DNA of 48,743 nt from DASZUC01 sp035547775 (GTDB lineage Bacteria > Patescibacteriota > Saccharimonadia > Saccharimonadales > UBA4665): positions 1 to 48,743 of the forward strand of contig DASZUC010000033.1 of NCBI GenBank assembly GCA_035547775.1, in the 5' to 3' direction. Every line of letters starts with the position of its first letter. Position 1 is the stretch's first letter. Of this stretch, positions 16,684 to 22,876 are shown one piece after another. Both the position numbers and the translations under genes were made by a program. The notes below the pieces were generated by a model that was not told where the DNA came from, did no database searches, and saw only the letters and a list, made by a program, of their open reading frames with translations.

Positions 16684-17293
16684 CCTGATAGTCTTTCTTT
16701 AGCTTTTCGATAATTTCTTTGTATCCATGCTCGTCAACATAATCCCAGGCAACAATATAGTCAGTGGCGTCGTGCTTTTTGTTCACGGCAATGTCACGTT
16801 CTAAGCGCTCGGGCGCTTTCAGTATATCAAGGTAGATAGCTTTGTGAACGGCGTGGACAGGAATGTGTGCAATGGCCGTAAAACTATGCTGCTTGCCAAA
16901 CAGCTTTTCCCAACGTGGCAATAAGTCCGCTGCGGAGGACAAACTAGTATTGTCGGTTAACAAACGGTGAGTAAGTTCATGGGTTAGTATATCGACAAAA
17001 TAGTCTGGTTCGGACATTACGCCAATAATCATAGGGTCGCTAAAAGCATGGAACCACGGTGCAATATAGACGTCGACGACATTCTGATAGAACTCCAGCC
17101 CGAGTAGTTCGCACATGCCCGTCAGGACCTTTTCCTCATACGGTTTCCAAGCTTCTTGATACTCGGCAACACGCTTTTCCATCCACTCATCATCAGCAAG
17201 TGTTTTACCCTCGCCCCACAGTTCATGGAGGTGCTTAGAGGCATTTTCACGGAGTAGCCAGGCATCTTTAATGCGAATTTCAGGTAACGTCAT
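16676..17293 (-). CDS. Putative zinc metalloprotease between ruvA and ruvB
   Basis: 205 aa with a clear HExxH motif, HELTH at residues 105-109 in the context PDYFVDILTHELTHRLL, expected to bind zinc with catalytic Glu106. A possible third ligand is not identifiable by eye; PVHAVHKAIYLD near 155 and the acidic segment near its end are candidates. There is no signal peptide or membrane segment, so it is probably cytoplasmic. An AAAGG site 6 nt before ATG supports the start. It lies 2 nt after ruvA and overlaps ruvB, so it is expressed with the Holliday-junction genes. The family is not recognised. Confidence 0.7.
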   Translation of the reverse strand: MTLPEIRIKDAWLLRENASKHLHELWGEGKTLADDEWMEKRVAEYQEAWKPYEEKVLTGMCELLGLEFYQNVVDVYIAPWFHAFSDPMIIGVMSEPDYFVDILTHELTHRLLTDNTSLSSAADLLPRWEKLFGKQHSFTAIAHIPVHAVHKAIYLDILKAPERLERDIAVNKKHDATDYIVAWDYVDEHGYKEIIEKLKKDYQDD

Positions 17294-17295
17294 AA

Positions 17296-17871
17296 CTAAC
17301 CTTTCAGGGCTAATTTGATTCTTTCTTCAGTAGGTAGAGTTTTGTCTATAGTTTGTAGGGCGACCATGGCGTCGGTTTCACTGTAGCCAAGAGCTAGCAA
17401 GCCTTGCACGGCTTCGTCGGCAGTATTCACGCCACCGCGATTCACCACGTCTTCGGCACCTGCGCTAGCCACCAAGCCGACTTTGTCGCGAAGTTCAACC
17501 ACCATTTGCTCGGCAGCCCGCTTGCCCACACCCTTAGCTGACTGCAATAATTTGACGTCACCGGCAGCAATCGCTGTGCGAACAGTATCACTTGGGCCGA
17601 TACCTAGGACTGCGAGCGCTACTTTTGGCCCCACATTTTTCACGCTTAATAATTGCTCGAATAAACCTTTGGTATCCAAGGCAATGAAGCCATATAGATC
17701 GTGGGTATCCTCACGGATGTGCTCGTGCACGTAGAGTTTGGCTGATTCACCAGCCTGCAAGTGATCATAATCACTTGGCGGAACCAGCAAACCGTAGCCG
17801 ACGCCACCAACTTCTAAAACAACTTGGTCGAGCAGCTTTTCGCTCACCACGCCAGATAATGTCGCAATCAT
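17296..17871 (-). CDS. ruvA: Holliday junction DNA helicase subunit RuvA
   Basis: RuvA binds four-way junctions and loads RuvB. The 191-aa protein starts MIATLSGVVSEK, the normal N-terminus of the OB domain; the upstream reading frame is not conserved. Two helix-hairpin-helix motifs are seen (VKNVGPKVALAVLG and AKGVGKRAAEQMVVEL), and a C-terminal RuvB-binding domain (TADEAVQGLLALGYSETDA). A perfect TATAAT at 17878-17883 ends 6 nt before the ATG, so ruvA can be transcribed separately from ruvC as a leaderless message. Confidence 0.96.
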   Translation of the reverse strand: MIATLSGVVSEKLLDQVVLEVGGVGYGLLVPPSDYDHLQAGESAKLYVHEHIREDTHDLYGFIALDTKGLFEQLLSVKNVGPKVALAVLGIGPSDTVRTAIAAGDVKLLQSAKGVGKRAAEQMVVELRDKVGLVASAGAEDVVNRGGVNTADEAVQGLLALGYSETDAMVALQTIDKTLPTEERIKLALKG

Positions 17872-17877
17872 ACTCTT

Positions 17878-17883
17878 ATTATA
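17878..17883 (-). promoter_or_regulatory. -10 box TATAAT of ruvA
   Basis: On the minus strand TATAAT is followed by 6 nt and the ruvA ATG. There is no good -35 box and no ribosome-binding site in between. It lies between the ruvC stop and ruvA, so it would be an internal promoter of the ruv cluster. Confidence 0.55.
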
Positions 17884-17900
17884 CTGCGTGATCGCACGAA

Positions 17901-18371
17901 TTACCGCACGGTTTGAGCGTGCATCAGCGCGGCCGCAAGAGCGTCGGCGCAATCATCGGGTTGCGGGGCCGTCTTTAAGCCCAAAATCACCCGCACCATT
18001 TCCTGCATCTGTTTTTTATCAGCTCGACCGTAGCCCGTTAGCGCCTGCTTAATTTGCAGTGGGGTATACTCAAAAATCTCCAAGCCAGCTTGCCGCCCAC
18101 AAAGTAGCACCACGCCGCGGGCTTGGGCTACCGTCATGGCGGTGGTCACGTTTTGGGCAAAAAAGAGCTTTTCTACTGACATGGCTGTGGGTTTGCTAGT
18201 GGTAATAATATCGGTTAGCTCATTAAATATAGTTTCTAAGCGCACCGCATCATCTTCCTTCACGGGCGTGCGAATTACGCCAGCGTCAACTAGCTGTGCT
18301 TTACCCCGCTCGGCTTCAATGACACCAAAACCTAAAATACCCGTACCTGGATCGATGCCTAAAATTCTCAT
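17901..18371 (-). CDS. ruvC: Crossover junction endodeoxyribonuclease RuvC
   Basis: RuvC cleaves Holliday junctions. The 156-aa protein begins MRILGIDPGTGILGFGVIE with catalytic Asp7, has VEKLFFAQNVTTAMTVAQARG with the catalytic Glu, and ends with the PQPDDCADALAAALMHA segment carrying the last acidic residues. Length and order of motifs are normal. The start overlaps the stop of the preceding small membrane protein by 4 nt. Confidence 0.96.
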   Translation of the reverse strand: MRILGIDPGTGILGFGVIEAERGKAQLVDAGVIRTPVKEDDAVRLETIFNELTDIITTSKPTAMSVEKLFFAQNVTTAMTVAQARGVVLLCGRQAGLEIFEYTPLQIKQALTGYGRADKKQMQEMVRVILGLKTAPQPDDCADALAAALMHAQTVR

Positions 18372-18727
18372 AGTTTGATATCGAGGCTGTGATTTACTTG
18401 TTTGGTCATCGGAAGAATAATTGCCAGGCTAAGTAATAATGTCAGCGTGTCAAAAACAATGCGCTTAGTAGATTTAGTGGTGTAGTTCCGAATGATTTTA
18501 CCGTTGGCATCAGTCTGCTGACCAATAGTTAGCCAGCCCCACGGCACTCCATAATGAACTTCGGTAACTTGGGCTTCGATGGAAACTGCACAACCATGAC
18601 TACAGTCACTAGGATGTACCAACTGTGTGGAATAATCATGCTTGAGCGGTACGAGAAAGATAAAAGCTGCCACCATGAGCATGATCAAAACCACAAATAA
18701 GCGATGTCTAATCAGCCGCTTAAGCAT
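18368..18727 (-). CDS. Small two-helix membrane protein
   Basis: 119 aa, not recognised. An N-terminal helix (FVVLIMLMVAAFIFLVPL) and a C-terminal helix (IVFDTLTLLLSLAIILPM) flank an extracytoplasmic loop with two cysteines (CSHGC) and a VPWGWLTIG segment. I start it at MLKRLIRHRLF because TATTAT (18734-18739) lies 6 nt before this ATG; the upstream extension would overlap yebC. It overlaps ruvC by 4 nt, so ruvC depends on its translation. Confidence 0.65.
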   Translation of the reverse strand: MLKRLIRHRLFVVLIMLMVAAFIFLVPLKHDYSTQLVHPSDCSHGCAVSIEAQVTEVHYGVPWGWLTIGQQTDANGKIIRNYTTKSTKRIVFDTLTLLLSLAIILPMTKQVNHSLDIKL

Positions 18728-18767
18728 AACCTGATAATAGCACACGCGCCTCAAGTAAGCAGTCGAA

Positions 18768-19490
18768 CTACAGCAAGCTTTCGTCGATGTCAAAATTCAC
18801 ATGCGTAGCGCTGACATCATCAAGATCTTCCAGAGCGTCCATCAAACGCATAATTTTGCCAGCCGTGTCTTTGTCGGTGATTTCGACGGTGTTATTCGGT
18901 ACATAGGTTAATTCAGCTTCAGTGACTTCCAGACCGCCGTTACGCAAAGCGTCACGGACTTTAGCCAAGTCGGTGGGCGCCGTATAAATGACCGATTCGC
19001 CCCCTTCTTCCTGGACGTCTTCGGCGCCGGCATCAAGCGCCGTCATCAGTACCTCGTCGCCAGTTCTGGTAACCCGAATGGTGCCCTTACGGTCGAATTG
19101 AAAAGCCACACTGCCCTTATCCGCAATGTTGCCGCCGTGCTTACTAAAGGCTAATTTAACGTCGGGGTAAGTGCGATTAATGTTATCGGTGGCACACTCG
19201 GCCAGAATTGCCACCCCGCCCGGACCGTAGCCTTCATACAGAATCTCTTGTAATTGCGCGGCGTCTTTATCTTTCGCCCGATCAATGGAACGCTGAATGT
19301 TAGCCGCCGGCATGTTTGAAGCTTTGGCTTTGTCGACAGCTAGGCGCAGAGCGAAATTCGTTTCAATGTCAGTGCCGGCGCGCGCCGCAATCGCAATGGC
19401 ATTGCCAAGCTTGGTGAATAAAGCGCCACGGGCAGCGTCTTTGGCACCTTTCTCGCGTTTAATTGTTGACCATTTACTGTGTCCCGACAC
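18768..19490 (-). CDS. yebC: YebC/PmpR family protein
   Basis: A 240-aa YebC/TACO1 family protein, described as a transcriptional regulator in some bacteria and a translation factor acting at proline-rich stretches in others. The N-terminus SGHSKWSTIKREKGAKDAARG and the central GYGPGGVAILAECATDN are hallmark segments. Translation starts at GTG with an AGGAAG site about 9 nt upstream. In many genomes yebC is next to ruvC, as here. Confidence 0.95.
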   Translation of the reverse strand: MSGHSKWSTIKREKGAKDAARGALFTKLGNAIAIAARAGTDIETNFALRLAVDKAKASNMPAANIQRSIDRAKDKDAAQLQEILYEGYGPGGVAILAECATDNINRTYPDVKLAFSKHGGNIADKGSVAFQFDRKGTIRVTRTGDEVLMTALDAGAEDVQEEGGESVIYTAPTDLAKVRDALRNGGLEVTEAELTYVPNNTVEITDKDTAGKIMRLMDALEDLDDVSATHVNFDIDESLL

Positions 19491-19559
19491 GTCTTAAGCT
19501 TCCTGTTTAACAATTTTCTTATCTGTTATTCTAACATTTTAGGACCAGGTTCGCAATCG

Positions 19560-19628
19560 TGTCATTTCGACCGAAGCGGAGAGATCTTACTTGAGCGCAT
19601 AGATTCCTCGACTGCGCTCGGAATGACA
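19560..19628. repeat. Palindromic repeat element, copy 1 (comEC end)
   Basis: A 69-nt imperfect inverted repeat bounded by TGTCAT and ATGACA. One arm reads TGTCATTTCGACCGAAGCGG on the plus strand; the other reads TGTCATTCCGAGCGCAGTCG on the minus strand. It lies over the 3' end of comEC and contributes its last residues and stop. A related 71-nt copy lies inside lepA. The shape recalls REP-like and Rickettsia palindromic elements. Confidence 0.75.
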
Positions 19629-21058
19629 GTTGTCGCCCCTTTTGTCTTGAGTTGTAGCAGTAGACTCATGCCCAATGCTAGTGTATACAATCCAACCAAT
19701 CCCGACACCGCCAAGCTGAGATGTTGGCGGAAAATGTGCGGAATCCGAGCCAGCAAGTGACTGATATCCAACATATACGTCAATAGAATGCGCGCCGGCC
19801 AAGCCAACCACCCAGCGATCGGACCCACCAACATACCAGCTAAACCAGCGATAGCGCACAGCAACATAGCTAGAGGCACGAGTGATGTCACCAGCACATT
19901 CGCTGGCAAACCAATGAATGAAATCTGCCCGAATGTGAATAACACGAATGGCAATGTCATCAGTTCAGCGCAGGCGCTTTCAAGCGCAATCGATACTACC
20001 ATTGACTCTCGCCAACGCGGTCGCCAGCGAGCTCGAAAACTTGGCGCCACTACCAGCACACCATAGAAGGCCAAAAAACTAAGATACCAACTCGCGTCGC
20101 TCCAGACATACATGGGGTTCAGCCAAGCAGTGAGTGCCGCTGCCAGCACAATCAAATTAAGCGGCTTAAAAGTCCTCCCATAGTACATTGCAACAATACT
20201 TAACATGCTAACTATTGCCGCACGTACGATGGAAGCACTGGAACCAGCCAACAGCACAAAGCTACCTATCAAGCTGAGCGATAGCAGGAGTGATAAGCGT
20301 TTAGAGCGCTCAGCTAACAAGCCCTTGCTGGCCTGCAAGATAATAGTCAGGTTGTAGCCGGACACCGCAATAATATGGGTTAAACCGACCATCAATAAAT
20401 CTTGCTTAACACTGGGTGGCAGCGTAGCACGTTGACCAATCAACAAGCCCAGACCAAATGACGCTAGCGGTTCTGGTAAGGCACTCTGCAAGCCAGCATC
20501 GAACTTCCGGCGCACACTAGCGATGAGTGATGAATGGTGTGCCACGAGCTCCAACTCGGCATAGCTAATCTGCGCCTGGTAGGCGCCCCACCCCGGATAT
20601 AGCTTGCCGCTCACCTGCACTACATCTCCCGCAAAGATCGCTGGCAGCCCAAAACCACTGACTTCAATTTTACCGACTAGCCTCTCGCCAGTGTCGAGCT
20701 GCATATGCGCGGCATCAAAACTGAGCTGCGCATTCGGACCGTACACCGCATCGTCCAAAGCCTGTACGGTGAGCGTAACCCTCTGCTTGCCGAGCGCTCG
20801 GTACGCGCCTAATTTATGCTGATAGAAATTGCCACGATAACCACCAAGGCACAGTCCTAGCCCAGCAACCAATACCAGACCCAACAGCGTTCGGCGCCGT
20901 AACAACACAGCCACAGCAAGCAGGCCGAGACACTTGGCACCACTCGCCCGCCAGCCAATCACCGCCAGACCAATTCCCACCAGAAAGGCCAAGCCACCTA
21001 CGACCCATATAGTTGTCCGCCGAAATTGGTGGTACTTGAGTCGCTGCAGCCTGCCCAC
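19562..21058 (-). CDS. comEC: ComEC/Rec2-type DNA uptake channel protein
   Basis: ComEC forms the inner-membrane channel for transforming DNA. The 498-aa protein has an N-terminal pair of helices, the OB-like soluble domain (about 85-165) and the Competence domain with the signature THIIAVSGYNLTII, followed by seven or more helices. The C-terminal metallo-beta-lactamase domain present in long ComEC proteins is absent, as in many short homologues. The last residues (from about TTVIPSAVEES) are encoded by the palindromic element. It starts at GTG, with TAGGAT (21065-21070) 6 nt upstream and no Shine-Dalgarno site. With type IV pili in the same window it fits a natural transformation system. Confidence 0.9.
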   Translation of the reverse strand: MGRLQRLKYHQFRRTTIWVVGGLAFLVGIGLAVIGWRASGAKCLGLLAVAVLLRRRTLLGLVLVAGLGLCLGGYRGNFYQHKLGAYRALGKQRVTLTVQALDDAVYGPNAQLSFDAAHMQLDTGERLVGKIEVSGFGLPAIFAGDVVQVSGKLYPGWGAYQAQISYAELELVAHHSSLIASVRRKFDAGLQSALPEPLASFGLGLLIGQRATLPPSVKQDLLMVGLTHIIAVSGYNLTIILQASKGLLAERSKRLSLLLSLSLIGSFVLLAGSSASIVRAAIVSMLSIVAMYYGRTFKPLNLIVLAAALTAWLNPMYVWSDASWYLSFLAFYGVLVVAPSFRARWRPRWRESMVVSIALESACAELMTLPFVLFTFGQISFIGLPANVLVTSLVPLAMLLCAIAGLAGMLVGPIAGWLAWPARILLTYMLDISHLLARIPHIFRQHLSLAVSGLVGLYTLALGMSLLLQLKTKGATTVIPSAVEESMRSSKISPLRSK

Positions 21059-21154
21059 GGCGCTATCCTACCAAACCTAACTCACGAATATATTAAAACT
21101 TAATGAAACGTTAACAAGATTTATCGCTACCGATAGAAATGCTAGTATTGGTCC

Positions 21155-21400
21155 ATGCAATGGCAAGATTATGTGATCGCCGTCGGCTCGATACTTTTCA
21201 TTATCGCCCTAATGCCGTCGGTGTTGGGCAAGAATAAACCTGCCCTCTCGACCAGCGTCATGACTGGCTCGGTACTGATGGTGTTTGCCATTACCTACAC
21301 CACGCTTCACTTATGGTTTGCAGGTATTACTACTGCCTTAACGGCTATTCAGTGGTTTATTCTAGCCATCCAGAAATACCAGCAAAAACCCGAAAAGTAG
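21155..21400 (+). CDS. Small three-helix membrane protein
   Basis: 81 aa, mostly hydrophobic: about 5-22, 33-58 and 60-74 are probable membrane helices. The polar segments are short and the C-terminus is basic (QKYQQKPEK). The size recalls SemiSWEET or small multidrug transporters, but no motif proves either. TAGTAT (21143-21148) lies 6 nt before the ATG, fitting a leaderless message. Divergent from comEC. Confidence 0.6.
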   Translation: MQWQDYVIAVGSILFIIALMPSVLGKNKPALSTSVMTGSVLMVFAITYTTLHLWFAGITTALTAIQWFILAIQKYQQKPEK

Positions 21401-21441
21401 TCTTTAGGCTTGTTTGCAGCATTCGACCACTGTTTAAGCGA

Positions 21442-21469
21442 TTGACTTTTTGGCTAAAATCTCGATAAT
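21442..21469 (+). promoter_or_regulatory. Promoter ahead of the tRNA-Lys leader
   Basis: TTGACT (21442-21447), a 16-nt spacer and GATAAT (21464-21469); TAATGT at 21466-21471 with an 18-nt spacer is an alternative -10. Transcription from about 21476 would cross some 160 nt of hairpins before reaching tRNA-Lys. No gene of more than a few codons lies in this stretch. Confidence 0.5.
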
Positions 21470-21500
21470 GTAAGGAGTTATTTTGCCTGTGCGAAATAAA

Positions 21501-21635
21501 TCAAAACATTAAACCAAGGAGCATCTGCGACTGTTTAATGTTTTGAGAAGGAGGCTGAGCGAGAAGCTCATATGCCGACAAGCAGAAGCCACAAGCTGAT
21601 GCGCGTCGGCTGGAGCATCGAGCTCGAGCCGACGA
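21501..21635 (+). ncRNA. Structured leader or small RNA upstream of tRNA-Lys
   Basis: A perfect 14-bp inverted repeat (21501-21514 with 21533-21546) encloses an 18-nt loop. It is followed by TGAGC/GCTCA (21556-21570), then CGTCGGCT/AGCCGACG (21604-21611 with 21627-21634). A second GCCGAC at 21574-21579 competes for the same GTCGGC, giving two exclusive folds. The 8-mer GGAGCATC occurs in the loops of the first and last hairpins (21518-21525, 21612-21619). No conserved protein is encoded. It could be a long tRNA precursor leader, an attenuator or a separate RNA. Confidence 0.4.
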
Positions 21636-21712
21636 GGGCCCATAGCTCAGTTGGTTAGAGCAGTGGACTTTTAATCCACGTGTCCCGGGTTCGAGTCCCG
21701 GTGGGCCCTCCA
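21636..21712 (+). tRNA. tRNA-Lys (anticodon TTT)
   Basis: All four helices are intact: acceptor GGGCCCA/TGGGCCC, D arm GCTC/GAGC, anticodon stem GTGGA/TCCAC with loop CTTTTAA (anticodon TTT at 21670-21672), T arm CCGGG/CCCGG with loop TTCGAGT. The CCA end is encoded (21710-21712). The discriminator base is T (21709), while bacterial tRNA-Lys usually has A. Terminator downstream. Confidence 0.95.
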
Positions 21713-21718
21713 ATGAAA

Positions 21719-21745
21719 ATGCCTCAGTCAATGCTGAGGCTTTTT
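21719..21745 (+). terminator. Terminator after tRNA-Lys
   Basis: Hairpin GCCTCAG/CTGAGGC (21721-21727 with 21734-21740), 6-nt loop, followed by TTTTT. Flanking AATGAAAA and TTTTTCATT could extend the stem. Confidence 0.85.
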
Positions 21746-21767
21746 CATTCAAGGCCCGTCGACACTT

Positions 21768-21927
21768 GTTACCGGGATGCAGGTTCGCCATCGGCGAAGA
21801 TGCAAGTCCCGCGTTCGATCGCCCAGGCTACGCGCAGGAACTCATTCCGAGCATAGCCACAGATGCGCGCTGTCCCGGTAACCCCAAACCGGCTCCTTCA
21901 TACTCCTCTGCTTTGAGGAGTTTTTGC
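21768..21927 (+). ncRNA. Candidate structured RNA with its own terminator
   Basis: A 10-bp closing stem (GTTACCGGGA 21768-21777 with TCCCGGTAAC 21873-21882) encloses several local hairpins: TGCA-GG-TTCGCC-ATC-GGCGAA-GA-TGCA, GCG/CGC around TTCGAT, and GGCTA/TAGCC holding GGAA-CTCA-TTCC. A terminator hairpin ACTCCTC/GAGGAGT followed by TTTTT (about 21902-21925) follows on the same strand. An open frame crosses the region but shows no conserved protein. It does not fit tRNA, tmRNA or a GNRA-capped SRP domain by eye. No clear promoter is seen, so it could be processed from tRNA-Lys read-through. Confidence 0.4.
21903..21925 (+). terminator. Rho-independent terminator
   Basis: ACTCCTC (from 21903), loop TGCTTT, GAGGAGT and a T tract. 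It closes the structured region and lies just before the -10 box of the next gene. Confidence 0.8.
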
Positions 21928-21939
21928 TATCATAAAGTT

Positions 21940-22188
21940 ATGGATATAAAAGGTTTTGAGAAAATCCGCGAGCTGCTTGAATTAGAAACGATTGATGCAC
22001 GAGTGCGACCACCACTCGCCGACACTGCAGAAGTGAAATATTTTGGTATTGCCAATGCAGACATTAATACGGCTGAAATTTCAGGGCTCGGCAATCTCGT
22101 GTGCGAACAATTTGCCGAGGTAGAATATACCGGCTTTGCCCGAGGTTACTACAGTTTTGTCGACCACTCGCTGACCGATAGGGTTTAA
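21940..22188 (+). CDS. Small unknown protein
   Basis: 82 aa, soluble, acidic, starting MDIKGFEKIRELLELET. I do not recognise it. The start is chosen because TATCAT (21928-21933) ends 6 nt before this ATG; the frame is open further upstream but runs through the structured RNA region. It ends 20 nt before the P-loop kinase-like gene, which has its own -10 box. Confidence 0.55.
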   Translation: MDIKGFEKIRELLELETIDARVRPPLADTAEVKYFGIANADINTAEISGLGNLVCEQFAEVEYTGFARGYYSFVDHSLTDRV

Positions 22189-22208
22189 TCCTTTGGTACA
22201 CTGTTCCT

Positions 22209-22856
22209 ATGGAAGCGATGAGTACATTCGACGTAGTCTACCGAATAATCGAAAGAGACCATCCTCGGCTAATCTATATATCTGGTAAAACATCCACAGG
22301 CAAAACCACACTCGCCAACTCTCTCCAAGGCAAATACCATACTGCCATTATCGAGCTAGACAAAATTATTCTTGGTATTGAAGCTCCAAAAGAAATTAAT
22401 AAATTTGTGGCGATCTATCGAAATCGTGATCAAGTTAAGCTGATAGAACTATTTGTTGCCCGTGTTAAGCAGGCCGTTCAAGAAGCGCTAAAAACACACA
22501 AATCAGTTATTTTTGAAGGGGCTATTGCGAACACTAAGACACTGCAGAAGATCGTGGACGCATACCCAAATGACTTTTTATTCATATATTTGACGCCAGT
22601 CAGCTTAGAAGCATACACTGAGCGTCTTACGAGCCGCTTTGTCTTAGCTACACCGCATCATAACTCTGGTTTACCACCAAGTTTCTGGGCACTATTTAAT
22701 GAGAAGGAATTAGCCAATTTTTATACGACGAGAAACATTACTCCGGAGATTCATACCCACATCATCACTTACGCAAAGGCTTCGATGGAAGAGTCTGAAG
22801 CTCGATTAGCGATGTTTAAAGAAGCTTTTCATGACATCCTTGTTCTGACAGTTTAG
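22209..22856 (+). CDS. P-loop NTPase, small-molecule kinase-like
   Basis: 215 aa. Walker A at about residues 26-34 (GKTSTGKTT) in the context LIYISGKTSTGKTTLANSL, then IIELDKIILG, where a kinase would have its substrate or metal-binding Asp, and VIFEGAIAN as a Walker B-like strand. The layout resembles shikimate/gluconate kinases, nucleoside kinases and zeta-toxin-like P-loop proteins. The substrate is unknown. TACACT (22197-22202) lies 6 nt before the ATG, with no ribosome-binding site. It sits 20 nt upstream of the ABC exporter, which has a separate -10 box. Confidence 0.65.
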   Translation: MEAMSTFDVVYRIIERDHPRLIYISGKTSTGKTTLANSLQGKYHTAIIELDKIILGIEAPKEINKFVAIYRNRDQVKLIELFVARVKQAVQEALKTHKSVIFEGAIANTKTLQKIVDAYPNDFLFIYLTPVSLEAYTERLTSRFVLATPHHNSGLPPSFWALFNEKELANFYTTRNITPEIHTHIITYAKASMEESEARLAMFKEAFHDILVLTV

Positions 22857-22876
22857 TTCTCTGTTATCATGACTGT

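Noticed and set aside
21483..21512. Nine-codon leader peptide with two Lys codons before the 14-bp hairpin
   Set aside because: Its AAGGAG site lies at or upstream of the predicted transcription start, so it would probably not be in the RNA.
21501..21791. Minus-strand reading frame across tRNA-Lys and the hairpin leader
   Set aside because: It is antisense to a clear tRNA; peptides such as SNQLSYGP are a known artefact of tRNA complements.
21768..21882. SRP (4.5S) RNA
   Set aside because: A CAGGAAC...GAGCA loop recalls domain IV, but the GNRA/GGAA tetraloop and the asymmetric loop are not found.
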